From an uncultured Negativicutes bacterium (lineage in GTDB: Bacteria > Bacillota > Negativicutes > Veillonellales > Megasphaeraceae): a stretch of 64,000 nucleotides of DNA. A program made the position numbers and the translations under genes. This document shows, in pieces, positions 52,440 through 60,763 of this stretch. The first letter of the stretch is position 1, and each line of letters begins with the position of its first letter. The stretch is taken from NCBI GenBank assembly GCA_900752195.1, contig CAADUJ010000007.1:1-64000 (forward strand), read 5' to 3'. The notes below the pieces were generated by a model, which saw only the letters and a list, made by a program, of their open reading frames with translations, was not told the origin of the DNA and did not search any database.

Positions 52440-53166
52440 GATACAAGGTCGTCTGAAACGGTATGATGGCGTTATCTTACGACTCCAGAAAAGCCGGACG
52501 ACACAACTGACATTGACAATTTATACACGCCAGGAGGGACTACTGAAGGTCTTTGCGCCCAAGGGAAAACGAGGGTATACGCAAGGCTTTGGCAGCCTTG
52601 TCGCTTTTTCGCGGATTACCTTTGATGCATGGCAGCACAACGGCATACAAACTTTGGGCGAGTACGATTGCCAGCGGAGCCTTCTCATGGATCATCTTGA
52701 CTGGGACGACTATTGTTATACCCAGATATTTACGGAATTGGTGCTGGCCCTATTTCCGCCTCATGAGCAGGATCTGAATGTATTTGAGCGCATTGTCGCC
52801 TATAGCCATAGTATTGGCAATCACAATATCCGCGTCGCTACGATTATCGCCGGATGGCAGCTCGTGGCCTGTGCCGGCTATGAACCGGACACAGAAAAAG
52901 CCTGTATCTATCGTACAGGCGTAGATGGCCTAAACAGGCCCGTGTATTATATTGCAGATAGTGAAGATACAGGTAATGTTGCCGTTTTACCTCTTTCCGT
53001 ACCAGAAGAGATACGGCTGCTGTGGGCACGGTTTCTGTCCTATCGCTGGGGCAGGGAAGAGACGCTCCATATTTCGCCGAAGGCTCTGACATTTTTAGAG
53101 CGCCTCCTCTATTGTTATGTTGAAGAACTGACAGGGCGGACTCTTAAATCGGTGTCTTTTTCATGA
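52426..53166 (+). CDS. recO: DNA repair protein RecO
   Basis: A 246-aa RecO that loads RecA on SSB-coated DNA with RecR. The N-terminal OB-fold (about 1-80) and the helical C-terminal part (about 85-245) are recognisable, with YTRQEGLLKVFAPKGKRG in the OB-fold. The zinc-finger Cys set found in some RecO proteins is not complete here. Three successive ATGs lie at 52426-52434; I use the first. It ends the operon and overlaps the convergent MATE gene by 23 bp. Confidence 0.9.
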   Translation: MMMNKIQGRLKRYDGVILRLQKSRTTQLTLTIYTRQEGLLKVFAPKGKRGYTQGFGSLVAFSRITFDAWQHNGIQTLGEYDCQRSLLMDHLDWDDYCYTQIFTELVLALFPPHEQDLNVFERIVAYSHSIGNHNIRVATIIAGWQLVACAGYEPDTEKACIYRTGVDGLNRPVYYIADSEDTGNVAVLPLSVPEEIRLLWARFLSYRWGREETLHISPKALTFLERLLYCYVEELTGRTLKSVSFS

Positions 53167-54472
53167 CGTAGAAATAGCAGCCCGATGTAAAGAGACAAGC
53201 GGCGATCCAACAAATGGGGCTGGCCATACAGAGACCGAAAAAACCGAACTGGGTGGCTAGCAAGAAGGCAGCCATGATGCGCAGGATAAGTTCTATGAGG
53301 CTGCTCAGGAAGGGAACGATGGAAATGCCCATGCCCTGGACGGCGTTGCGATAGACGAAGATTTGTCCCAGAAAAAAGTAAAAGGGGACGCTCATTGTCA
53401 AGTACAGCCAAGCAGCGTCGAGAAGACTTTCGTTCGGGGTTGTCGTGAAGATGCCAATCATGTTTTTTCCGCCGACGAACATGGCTATAGCTGCAAAGGC
53501 ACAGAACCCCAATGACAGGAGTGAGCACTGGCGCACGCCTTTTCGAATTCTGTCGAACTTACGGGCACCCACGTTTTGAGCTGTGTAGACGGACATGGCA
53601 ATGCCGAAGGAAATCATGGGCTGCATTGCCAGCTGTTCGATACGGGATGCCGATACAAAACCGGCGATGACTTCAGGACCGAAGGTGTTGCAGACCGATT
53701 GAACGGCGATGATTCCCAACGAAATGAGCATGAATTGCAGGGCCATCGGTATGCCTATACGCAGGTGTTTCCAGGCAAAGGAGTGATTCCAATGCCAGTC
53801 AGAACGCTGGGGTCGGAGCATAGGGAAACGACGTTGCATATATATAAGGCAGAGGAATCCCGAAAGGGCCTGTGAAAGGACGAGAGCAATGGCAGATCCC
53901 CGGACGCCCCAGCCAAAGGAAACAATGAATATAAGGGCGAGGGCGACATTGACGAGGGTAGAAAGAATAAGAAAATACAAGGGTGTACGGCTGTCGCCAA
54001 GAGCACGGCTCATGCAGGATAAAAGAGCATATCCCATCATGGCCCAAAGGCCGTATGTGATGACGAGCACATAGCCGTAGGAATCGTCATAGAGTTCTGC
54101 AGGAATATGGATGGCATCCATGCAAGACGGCAGCGCCAGAATCATGGTGATAGTGATGAAAAATGTAAGTACTATGGACAACAGGACGGACATGACGAAG
54201 GATTTCCGCACACCTTCCATGTCGCCGGCGCCGAAACGCTGACCTGTTATAACGGAAAAACCCGATGACAGGCCGACCGTAATACCTAACAAGGCCATAA
54301 AGAGTGGTGCTGTACCACCGACTGCCGCTAAGGCATTGACGCCAATGAAACGGCCGACGATGATCATATCTGTAATATTATAGAATTGTTGGAATATATT
54401 GCCGATTAAAAGGGGAACCGAAAAAGCCAGGATGAGCTTGATTGGGTTCCCCTTTGTCATGTTTGTGACCAT
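53144..54472 (-). CDS. MATE family efflux transporter
   Basis: A 442-aa inner-membrane exporter with two six-helix MatE halves. The N-terminal TKGNPIKLILAFSVPLLIGNIFQQFYNITDMIIVG is typical of the DinF/MepA-like branch, which exports drugs or metabolites with Na+ or H+. The frame runs on to 54517, but AAGGAAGG sits 7 nt before the ATG at 54472, so I chose that start. It follows the M20 peptidase gene by 13 bp on the same strand and is probably co-transcribed. The cargo is unknown. The last 23 bp are shared with recO on the other strand. Confidence 0.9.
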   Translation of the reverse strand: MVTNMTKGNPIKLILAFSVPLLIGNIFQQFYNITDMIIVGRFIGVNALAAVGGTAPLFMALLGITVGLSSGFSVITGQRFGAGDMEGVRKSFVMSVLLSIVLTFFITITMILALPSCMDAIHIPAELYDDSYGYVLVITYGLWAMMGYALLSCMSRALGDSRTPLYFLILSTLVNVALALIFIVSFGWGVRGSAIALVLSQALSGFLCLIYMQRRFPMLRPQRSDWHWNHSFAWKHLRIGIPMALQFMLISLGIIAVQSVCNTFGPEVIAGFVSASRIEQLAMQPMISFGIAMSVYTAQNVGARKFDRIRKGVRQCSLLSLGFCAFAAIAMFVGGKNMIGIFTTTPNESLLDAAWLYLTMSVPFYFFLGQIFVYRNAVQGMGISIVPFLSSLIELILRIMAAFLLATQFGFFGLCMASPICWIAACLFTSGCYFYVMKKTPI

Positions 54473-54485
54473 GTAGATACCTTCC

Positions 54486-55616
54486 TTATTTAGATGTAAT
54501 TTGCTCCCACAGGGCAAATTCAGCGAACTGGATGAATCCAGGAACGAGGGAGTCGATATCGAGGTTTTCTTCCAGGGAATGAGGCCGTCTACCGATGCAG
54601 GTGCCGAAGGATATGGCCGGAATGCCGAGGCTCATAGGGATATTGGCGTCGGTGCTGGCTGATTGGAAGTGCGTTGTGAGACCACGGGCTCTGCGCACTG
54701 CTGTGAGGCGTTGGCAAAGGGCTTCATTGGCACTGTCACGGCTGCAGGGTCTGTCACCGATGAGGCGTTCTTCAAAGGTAATACCTTCTTCATTGACGTG
54801 ACGGAAGAGTATCTGATGGAACGTATCGTCCAGGTCCTGAAGGGCCTGAAGAGATTCTGAACGCATATCTATCGTAAAAGTGACGGCACCGGCTATGGTA
54901 TTGACTGTCGTTCCGCCCTGAATGGTACCGATGTTATACGTCGTCCGCGGATGGGTTGACGGTACGATGGTATAGAGTTCATCGATGACCGAGGCGGCAA
55001 TGGCGATGGCATTGGCGTTGCCGAAATCGCTCCAGCTGTGACCGCTCTTGCCGTGAATCGTCACTTCGTAGCGATGGGATCCGATGGCCAGGTTGATGAA
55101 ACAATCGCTGTTGCAGTCTAAAGCGGTGTACGATGCAACGTGGTTCCCTTTTTCTGTTAAGAACTGGCGCACGCCGCGAAGATTTCCCAGGCCTTCTTCG
55201 CCGACGTCAAAGACGAACCAGCAGCCGTGAGGCATGGTAATATCCAAGGCCTTCACCATTTTGATGAAAAAGAGAAGGCTCGCTACATTGGCGCTGTTGT
55301 CGCCACACGATGGGGCAGAGAAGATGTTGCCTTCGATGTGAGAATGGATGACCGGCTGAGAAAAAACGGTGTCGATATGGGCGCCGTATGCTGGTGCCAG
55401 TACGTCTTCCTGGATATGGTAGGGTACGATAACGTTAGAAGCGTCGTCTATGTATGCCGTATCCATGCCAATTGTTCGGAGCTCTTTCAGTATCCACCGG
55501 GCCTTAGGTCCTTCTTTTCCCGTCGGTGATGGAAGTTCCGTACATGTCGTAAGCAGGCGGAGCAGTTCATCTTGGTGTCTCGTGGCATAATCATTGATTC
55601 TGTCTTGTAATGTCAT
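54486..55616 (-). CDS. M20 family metallopeptidase
   Basis: A zinc peptidase of about 376 aa. Metal-site elements are GAHIDTVF (first His-x-Asp), CGDNSANVA (bridging Asp), the catalytic/ligand Glu pair in GEEGLGN, the Asp in LDCNSD and a late His near RRPHSLEEN. The lid domain has HGKSGHSWSDFG. The layout resembles tripeptidase/M20 peptidases that act on short peptides. Two ATGs exist at 55622 and 55616; AGGGGG has normal spacing only with the second. An extended -10 (TGATATAAT on the minus strand, 55653-55661) precedes it. Adjacent to a MATE exporter, but no functional link is evident. Confidence 0.85.
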   Translation of the reverse strand: MTLQDRINDYATRHQDELLRLLTTCTELPSPTGKEGPKARWILKELRTIGMDTAYIDDASNVIVPYHIQEDVLAPAYGAHIDTVFSQPVIHSHIEGNIFSAPSCGDNSANVASLLFFIKMVKALDITMPHGCWFVFDVGEEGLGNLRGVRQFLTEKGNHVASYTALDCNSDCFINLAIGSHRYEVTIHGKSGHSWSDFGNANAIAIAASVIDELYTIVPSTHPRTTYNIGTIQGGTTVNTIAGAVTFTIDMRSESLQALQDLDDTFHQILFRHVNEEGITFEERLIGDRPCSRDSANEALCQRLTAVRRARGLTTHFQSASTDANIPMSLGIPAISFGTCIGRRPHSLEENLDIDSLVPGFIQFAEFALWEQITSK

Positions 55617-55652
55617 TCCCATTTCCCCCTAGTGAGTCCAATAGTTGCATCA

Positions 55653-55661
55653 ATTATATCA
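55653..55661 (-). promoter_or_regulatory. Extended -10 promoter of the M20-MATE unit
   Basis: On the minus strand TGATATAAT lies about 37 bp upstream of the M20 start and just downstream of the metI terminator. Confidence 0.5.
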
Positions 55662-55671
55662 TATTTTGGAA

Positions 55672-55712
55672 CAAAAAAAGACGGTCCTGGGGAAAACTCC
55701 CGGGAACCGTCT
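55672..55712 (-). terminator. Terminator of metNI
   Basis: On the minus strand agacggt and accgtct form the base of a longer imperfect hairpin with a CCC/GGG middle, followed by T7 (A run at 55673-55679). Confidence 0.85.
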
Positions 55713-55719
55713 CTATATC

Positions 55720-56373
55720 TTATTTCTTGTTTTTCTTTGCCGAAGCGAAATCACCACAGAACTGGATGAGATTGACGCCAATGACGAGGATGATGATCGT
55801 GGCAAGCATAATGTCTGGCTGGAACCGCTGATAACCATAGCGGATGGCAATATCCCCCAAGCCACCGCCACCAATGGCACCTGCCATTGCCGATGCCCCG
55901 ATGAGATTGACGATGAGGACGGTGATATTGTTGATGATTGTCGGCAGCGCTTCCGGCAAAAGGACTTTGCGGATAATTTGGAGCGGTGTGGCGCCCATAG
56001 ATTCAGCTGCTTCGATAAGGCCGAAATCGACATCGCGGATACTTGTTTCAACGAGACGGCTCAAGAAGGGGATAGCGACGAGCGTTAAGGGAACGCAGGC
56101 AGCTGTCGTGCCGATGGAAGAGCCGGCGATGATGCGGGTCAACGGGATGATGGCAACCATGAGAATGATGAAGGGAATCGAGCGGATGATGTTGACAATC
56201 GTGCCAAGAATCTGGTTGATGACGCGGTTTTGCAATATATGACCTTTACTTGTCGTCACGAGGGTTATGCCTAGGGGAATGCCGACGATGGCGGCGATGA
56301 CGGTAGATACAGAGACCATGAAGAGCGTTTCTTCAATGCCCTGGACCATGAGCTTAATTATTTCTGGGGACAT
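55720..56373 (-). CDS. metI: Methionine ABC transporter permease
   Basis: A 217-aa inner-membrane permease of the MetI type with five or six helices. The cytosolic coupling helix has the EAA-like motif EAAESMGATPLQII (about residues 139-152) that docks on MetN. With MetN it imports D/L-methionine or methionine peptides. It overlaps metN by 20 bp. The substrate-binding lipoprotein gene metQ, which normally follows, is not present. Confidence 0.95.
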   Translation of the reverse strand: MSPEIIKLMVQGIEETLFMVSVSTVIAAIVGIPLGITLVTTSKGHILQNRVINQILGTIVNIIRSIPFIILMVAIIPLTRIIAGSSIGTTAACVPLTLVAIPFLSRLVETSIRDVDFGLIEAAESMGATPLQIIRKVLLPEALPTIINNITVLIVNLIGASAMAGAIGGGGLGDIAIRYGYQRFQPDIMLATIIILVIGVNLIQFCGDFASAKKNKK

Positions 56374-57397
56374 ATCCTAATACCTCACTTTCAATAGGCT
56401 GCGATTTGATGTACGAATAGGCTTTCGTCTGATTTTCCATATCGCCCATGATAACGACGATGAGGTATCCAAAGGGTACATTCTGGATATAATCGATGTT
56501 ACCATAGAGAACACTTACGTCAATGTTAAATTTACGGGCTACATGTACGACGAGGGGATTATTCGTCACATTGCCTTTAAAGCGCAGGCGCACGAGCATG
56601 TGGCTGTCAGGAGATGGTTGATCGGTAAGACCCATGTTGCGGATACCCTGAGGCAGTTCCATATTGATGACGGATTTGACGAATTCCTTCATCGTGTCCG
56701 ATGTGGGGTTCGTGAAGATGTCGATGACGCGGCCTTGTTCCTTGATGACACCGCCTTCGATGACGGCGACGCGGTCACAGATTTCTTTGACGACGGCCAT
56801 TTCATGGGTGATGAGGATAACCGTAATACCGAGGCGCTTGTTGATGTCCTTTAAAAGGGACAAGATAGACTTTGTCGTCTGCGGATCCAGGGCAGATGTA
56901 GCTTCATCACACAAGAGAATTTTCGGATCGCTTGCCAGGGCACGGGCAATGCCGACTCGCTGTTTCTGACCGCCCGAAAGCTGGGAAGGATAGTTGAATT
57001 CCCGTTCGGTTAAATCAACTAATTCCAATAAGCTTTGGACTTTGCTCTTAATGACATCCTTTGAGGCGCCTGCCAGTTCCAGTGGAAAGGCGATGTTGTC
57101 ATATACCGTCCGGGACGATAAGAGATTGAAGTGTTGGAAAATCATGCCGATGTTCTTGCGTTCCTTCCGCAACTGGCTGTCGTTCATCGCCGTCAATTCT
57201 TTGTCGTCGATGATGACTTTTCCTGATGTCGGTTTTTCCAGCATGTTGATGCAGCGTACGAGCGTCGATTTGCCGGCGCCACTTTTGCCGATGATGCCGA
57301 AAATCTCGCCATCATTGATGGTCAGCGAAATACCTTTCAGGGCCTGGACTTTCGTCTTGCCGCCGTAGGTCTTCGTAATGTTTTCAAAGGTAATCAC
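56354..57397 (-). CDS. metN: Methionine ABC transporter ATP-binding protein
   Basis: A 347-aa ABC ATPase. Walker A is GKSGAGKST (about residues 38-46), the signature is LSGGQKQRVGIARAL, Walker B is ILLCDEATSALD, and the C-terminal NIL regulatory domain (about 265-345) that senses methionine is present, which is specific to MetN. It is preceded by a SAM riboswitch, so expression should rise when SAM is low. Confidence 0.96.
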   Translation of the reverse strand: MITFENITKTYGGKTKVQALKGISLTINDGEIFGIIGKSGAGKSTLVRCINMLEKPTSGKVIIDDKELTAMNDSQLRKERKNIGMIFQHFNLLSSRTVYDNIAFPLELAGASKDVIKSKVQSLLELVDLTEREFNYPSQLSGGQKQRVGIARALASDPKILLCDEATSALDPQTTKSILSLLKDINKRLGITVILITHEMAVVKEICDRVAVIEGGVIKEQGRVIDIFTNPTSDTMKEFVKSVINMELPQGIRNMGLTDQPSPDSHMLVRLRFKGNVTNNPLVVHVARKFNIDVSVLYGNIDYIQNVPFGYLIVVIMGDMENQTKAYSYIKSQPIESEVLGYVPRNN

Positions 57398-57446
57398 AAA
57401 ATCAACTCCTTATAGTTGGTTGCCTATGTTGGTATAGCAATTGCAA

Positions 57447-57473
57447 TAAAAAACCGTCAACAGATGTTGACGG
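57447..57473 (-). terminator. Expression-platform terminator of the SAM riboswitch
   Basis: On the minus strand ccgtcaaca pairs perfectly with tgttgacgg around a 2-nt loop and is followed by six or more T residues. It lies just after the aptamer and before metN. Confidence 0.9.
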
Positions 57474-57488
57474 TATATATACAACCAG

Positions 57489-57585
57489 TTCATCTGCCGG
57501 ATTAAATCCGTTGGACTTGGCACCTTCCCATGATTGGGGGTTGCCGCAGTGTCATTGGGCCATTCCCTCGGCTGCTCTTGATGAA
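57489..57585 (-). promoter_or_regulatory. SAM riboswitch (S-box, SAM-I) controlling metNI
   Basis: On the minus strand the leader reads through the classical S-box core: ATCAAGAGCAGCCGAGGGA, then TGGCCC-ATGACA, CTGCGGCAACC, AAGGTGCCAA and the closing GCAGATGAA. P1 is formed by TTCATC (at 57580-57585) and GATGAA (at 57489-57494). Binding of S-adenosylmethionine should favour the downstream terminator and switch off metNI. Confidence 0.93.
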
Positions 57586-57610
57586 ATATCGTATTGAATT
57601 GCTGTGTTGT

Positions 57611-57639
57611 ATGATAGCACGGTCCCCGTAGCTTGTCAA
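57611..57639 (-). promoter_or_regulatory. Promoter of the metNI operon
   Basis: On the minus strand TTGACA (57634-57639) and TATCAT (57611-57616) are 17 bp apart. Transcription would start about 20 nt before the riboswitch aptamer. Confidence 0.8.
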
Positions 57640-57641
57640 TA

Positions 57642-57715
57642 GAGAGAAGACCTCGGTTTGATGAGATTGGTGTGGTGCCCTCTCATTATTATCAGGGTCT
57701 TCTTTCTTTTGGCAA
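57642..57715. other. Unassigned long hairpin upstream of the met promoter
   Basis: gaagacc and gggtcttc arms enclose an inner gatgaga/tctcatt pairing, followed on the + strand by a pyrimidine-rich tail. It lies between the terminator of the secreted-protein gene and the metNI promoter and serves no gene that I can identify. Confidence 0.4.
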
Positions 57716-57790
57716 GTCTTACCGAGAATTATTTTACACTAAGACAGAAAGGGCGTTACACATATTTACAGGCAAGGGCACTTTCCATAT

Positions 57791-57820
57791 AAAAAAGACC
57801 GGCCCTTTGGGACCGGTCTA
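57791..57820 (-). terminator. Terminator of the secreted-protein gene
   Basis: On the minus strand agaccggtccc pairs with gggccggtct around an AAA loop and is followed by T6. Confidence 0.88.
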
Positions 57821-57838
57821 TTTACTGGATAGGATCTG

Positions 57839-58267
57839 TTAAAACTTGAAGTCAATCGTAGCAGATACGCCGACGCCATCGACACGGCTAAGGTTTTTGA
57901 TATCTGTCGAAGCGATAGGGATGAGGGCGTTGGCACGGGCAATATGATTGAATTCACCTTCTAGTTGTGCCACGGCTTTCGTTTTTTCTACTTGTGCTGT
58001 TGGGCCGATGACCTGAACGGCACCGATATATTTCCCTGTGCCGACGCTGACAATAGGTACGACTTTCGTGGCGTATTCAGTGGAGGCGCCATTTTTCATG
58101 AGAAGCGTATTGAGAAATGAATTGATTTGTTCGCCATAGCGAGAGACGAGAACCGTAATGCCGCCCACTTTGAGGATGGATCCCAGATTAAAGGCTTGTA
58201 CGGAGGCACCGCCGGCAAAGCCGAGGAGCGATGCGATCGTGACAGCGACAATCATTTGTTTTTTCAT
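57839..58267 (-). CDS. Small secreted protein of unknown function
   Basis: A 142-aa exported protein. The signal peptide (residues 1 to about 25, ending SVQA) is clear. The mature part of about 117 residues has hydrophobic Gly/Val-rich strands (LKVGGITVLVSRYG, TKVVPIVSVGTGKYIGAVQVIGP) and a C-terminal VSATIDFKF that could be a terminal beta-strand. I do not recognise the family; Negativicutes carry many small periplasmic proteins of this kind. The frame continues to 58375, but AAGGAGG supports the ATG at 58267. It has its own promoter and terminator. Confidence 0.75.
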   Translation of the reverse strand: MKKQMIVAVTIASLLGFAGGASVQAFNLGSILKVGGITVLVSRYGEQINSFLNTLLMKNGASTEYATKVVPIVSVGTGKYIGAVQVIGPTAQVEKTKAVAQLEGEFNHIARANALIPIASTDIKNLSRVDGVGVSATIDFKF

Positions 58268-58365
58268 GTTGAACCTCCTTGGTGTTACATACGTATATAT
58301 ATTACTAATACTATGTTGTGTGTCCGTACGTAGGGAGTACCAGAACACCCGTAGTATGTGATTGC

Positions 58366-58394
58366 ATTGTATCACAGCCGGGAAAGTCTGTCTA
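58366..58394 (-). promoter_or_regulatory. Promoter of the secreted-protein gene
   Basis: On the minus strand TAGACA (58389-58394) and TACAAT (58366-58371) are 17 bp apart, with a TG extension before the -10. The leader would be about 90 nt. Confidence 0.65.
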
Positions 58395-58450
58395 ATTTCT
58401 GCTTTTCTGATTTTGACGGATACTCATAATCGGTCATGGCGGGAAAGTTC

Positions 58451-58499
58451 TTGCTCCCTAGTAGGGTTCCGTGCTAAAATTTATACGAACATATATTTC
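58451..58499 (+). promoter_or_regulatory. uvrB promoter with a possible LexA (SOS) operator
   Basis: TTGCTC (58451-58456) and TAAAAT (58475-58480) are 18 bp apart. Directly downstream, 58486-58499 reads CGAACATATATTTC, which keeps the left half and centre of the Gram-positive LexA box (CGAAC-N4-GTTCG) but has a degenerate right half. A 5' UTR hairpin (tcctgtc 58498-58504 with gacagga 58534-58540) follows. Confidence 0.4.
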
Positions 58500-58567
58500 C
58501 TGTCCGGATGACTGTGTCGTACCGCAGTGACCAGACAGGAGTGACTATAGATTAAGGGAGGTTCGTC

Positions 58568-60751
58568 ATGGATATACAGGCGTATTTAAATAAGGATTAT
58601 GACCGGAGCCGGCCATTTCATGTCGTGGCACCGTATGAGCCTATGGGAGATCAGCCTGAGGCGATTGCGTCATTGGCAAAAGGCGTGGAATCGGGGCAGT
58701 GGGCGCAGGTCCTGCTCGGTGCTACGGGGACAGGCAAGACGTATACCATGGCGAAGGTCATCGAAGCGGTCCAGAAGCCGACCCTCATCATTGCCCATAA
58801 CAAGACGTTAGCCGCACAGCTTTGCAGTGAATTCAAGGCCTTCTTTCCGGAAAATGAAGTGGGCTATTTTGTCAGTTATTATGATTATTATCAGCCGGAA
58901 GCATACATCCCGACGACGGATACGTACATTGAAAAAGACGCGTCCATTAATGATGAAATCGATAAGCTACGCCATTCGGCGACGATGAGTCTCTTTGAAC
59001 GGCGCGATGTCATTATCGTCGCTTCCGTATCGTGTATCTACGGGTTAGGGGACCCGGAAGATTACAGCGACCTCGTCGTATCGTTGCGATTGGGCCAGGA
59101 GAAGCCGCAGGAGGAAATCCTGCACAAGCTCGTTGATATCCAGTATTCCCGCAATGATATGGAGTTGCACCGCGGCACCTTCCGCGTCCATGGCGACACT
59201 ATCGAAGTGTTTCCGGCGGCCTTTGATAACTCTGTCATCCGCATCGAAATGTTTGGCGATGAAATTGATAGGCTTACAGAAGTCGATGTCCTTACAGGAG
59301 AAGTCATAGCCGAACGCAAGCACGTAGCTATTTATCCGGCAAGTCATTATGTAACGACAAAGGAAAAGATGGAGCGCGCTTTAGGCACAATCCGTGCTGA
59401 GTTGGAAAATCGACTGAAGGAACTTCGCGATGGCGGCCATCTTCTGGAAGCACAACGACTGGAACAGCGGACGCGGTACGATATGGAAATGATGGAAGAA
59501 ATGGGCTATTGTTCGGGCATTGAAAATTATTCCCGTCATTTAGCAGGTCGCAAGCCTGGTCAGGCGCCGTATACGCTGTTAGATTATTTTCCCGATGATT
59601 TCCTCATCATGATCGATGAATCGCATGTAACGCTGCCCCAGCTGCGGGCTATGTATGCCGGTGACCGGTCGCGGAAGGAATCACTCATTGAATACGGTTT
59701 TCGCTTGCCATCGGCTTTGGATAACAGACCGTTGAAATTCGATGAATTTACGGAACGAATCAACCAGATCATCTATGTCAGCGCGACGCCCGGACCTTAT
59801 GAAATGGAAGTACAGACGAATATGGCTCAGCAGATCATCAGGCCTACAGGCTTGCTGGATCCGAAAGTAGAAGTCCGGCCTATAGAAGGGCAGATGGACG
59901 ATCTTTTAGGTGAAATACGGAAGCGGACAGAAAAGGATGAACGGGTCCTGGTGACGACACTGACGAAAAAGATGGCCGAAGACCTGACGGACTATCTGAA
60001 GGAAATGGGCGTCCGCGTGCGTTATCTCCATTCTGATATTGCCACGATTGAACGTGCTGACATCATCCGGGACCTTCGGGCCGGCGTCTTCGATGTTCTC
60101 GTAGGAATCAACCTGCTCCGGGAAGGTCTCGATATGCCGGAAGTGTCCCTGGTAGCTATTCTCGATGCCGATAAGGAAGGCTTCCTCCGTTCCGATACGG
60201 CGTTGATCCAGACGATGGGCCGTGCGGCGCGCAACGTAAATGGTACGGTCATCATGTATGCCGATACGATTACGGGGTCGATGGCGCGGGCCATTGATGA
60301 AACGAAGCGTCGTCGTGACGTACAGGATGCCTACAATAGGAAGCATCATATTACACCTCGTTCTGTCAAGAAGGATGTAGTCAATCTCATCGAATTGACG
60401 AAAGTGTCAGAAGAACAGGCGACGTATAGTCCCGATGAAGGCCTGACGCGGGAAGCCCTGAACAAGGTCATCCAGACTGTGACGGCTCAGATGAAGACGG
60501 CCGCAAAGAATCTGGAATTTGAAAAGGCTGCCGAACTGCGTGACCGCCTGGGTCAGCTTCGGCAGAAACTATCTGATATGCGCCACGACGATACGCTGCC
60601 GAAGGAACTGTCTGGCGGCGACATGCCCGACAGCCGGTACGTACGAGAAGTGAAGCATCCGTCACGGCGTCGTTCGACTGCGTCGCCGCGGCAGAAGAAG
60701 AGTAATGCAAAAAAAGCGTCTTCGTCACGCAGTCATCGTAAAAAGGAGTAA
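58568..60751 (+). CDS. uvrB: Excinuclease ABC subunit B
   Basis: A 727-aa UvrB, the helicase-fold damage-verification subunit of nucleotide excision repair. Walker A is LGATGTGKTYT (about residues 49-59), the beta-hairpin region has YYDYYQPEAYIP, and the helicase motifs IIYVSATP and MGRAARN follow. A UVR domain (about 640-675, LEFEKAAELRDRLGQL) binds UvrA or UvrC. The protein is longer than the usual 660-680 residues because of a basic Ser/Lys/Arg-rich tail (about 680-727). GGGAGG precedes the ATG. First gene of uvrBAC. Confidence 0.97.
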   Translation: MDIQAYLNKDYDRSRPFHVVAPYEPMGDQPEAIASLAKGVESGQWAQVLLGATGTGKTYTMAKVIEAVQKPTLIIAHNKTLAAQLCSEFKAFFPENEVGYFVSYYDYYQPEAYIPTTDTYIEKDASINDEIDKLRHSATMSLFERRDVIIVASVSCIYGLGDPEDYSDLVVSLRLGQEKPQEEILHKLVDIQYSRNDMELHRGTFRVHGDTIEVFPAAFDNSVIRIEMFGDEIDRLTEVDVLTGEVIAERKHVAIYPASHYVTTKEKMERALGTIRAELENRLKELRDGGHLLEAQRLEQRTRYDMEMMEEMGYCSGIENYSRHLAGRKPGQAPYTLLDYFPDDFLIMIDESHVTLPQLRAMYAGDRSRKESLIEYGFRLPSALDNRPLKFDEFTERINQIIYVSATPGPYEMEVQTNMAQQIIRPTGLLDPKVEVRPIEGQMDDLLGEIRKRTEKDERVLVTTLTKKMAEDLTDYLKEMGVRVRYLHSDIATIERADIIRDLRAGVFDVLVGINLLREGLDMPEVSLVAILDADKEGFLRSDTALIQTMGRAARNVNGTVIMYADTITGSMARAIDETKRRRDVQDAYNRKHHITPRSVKKDVVNLIELTKVSEEQATYSPDEGLTREALNKVIQTVTAQMKTAAKNLEFEKAAELRDRLGQLRQKLSDMRHDDTLPKELSGGDMPDSRYVREVKHPSRRRSTASPRQKKSNAKKASSSRSHRKKE

Positions 60752-60763
60752 AGAACAGGAATT

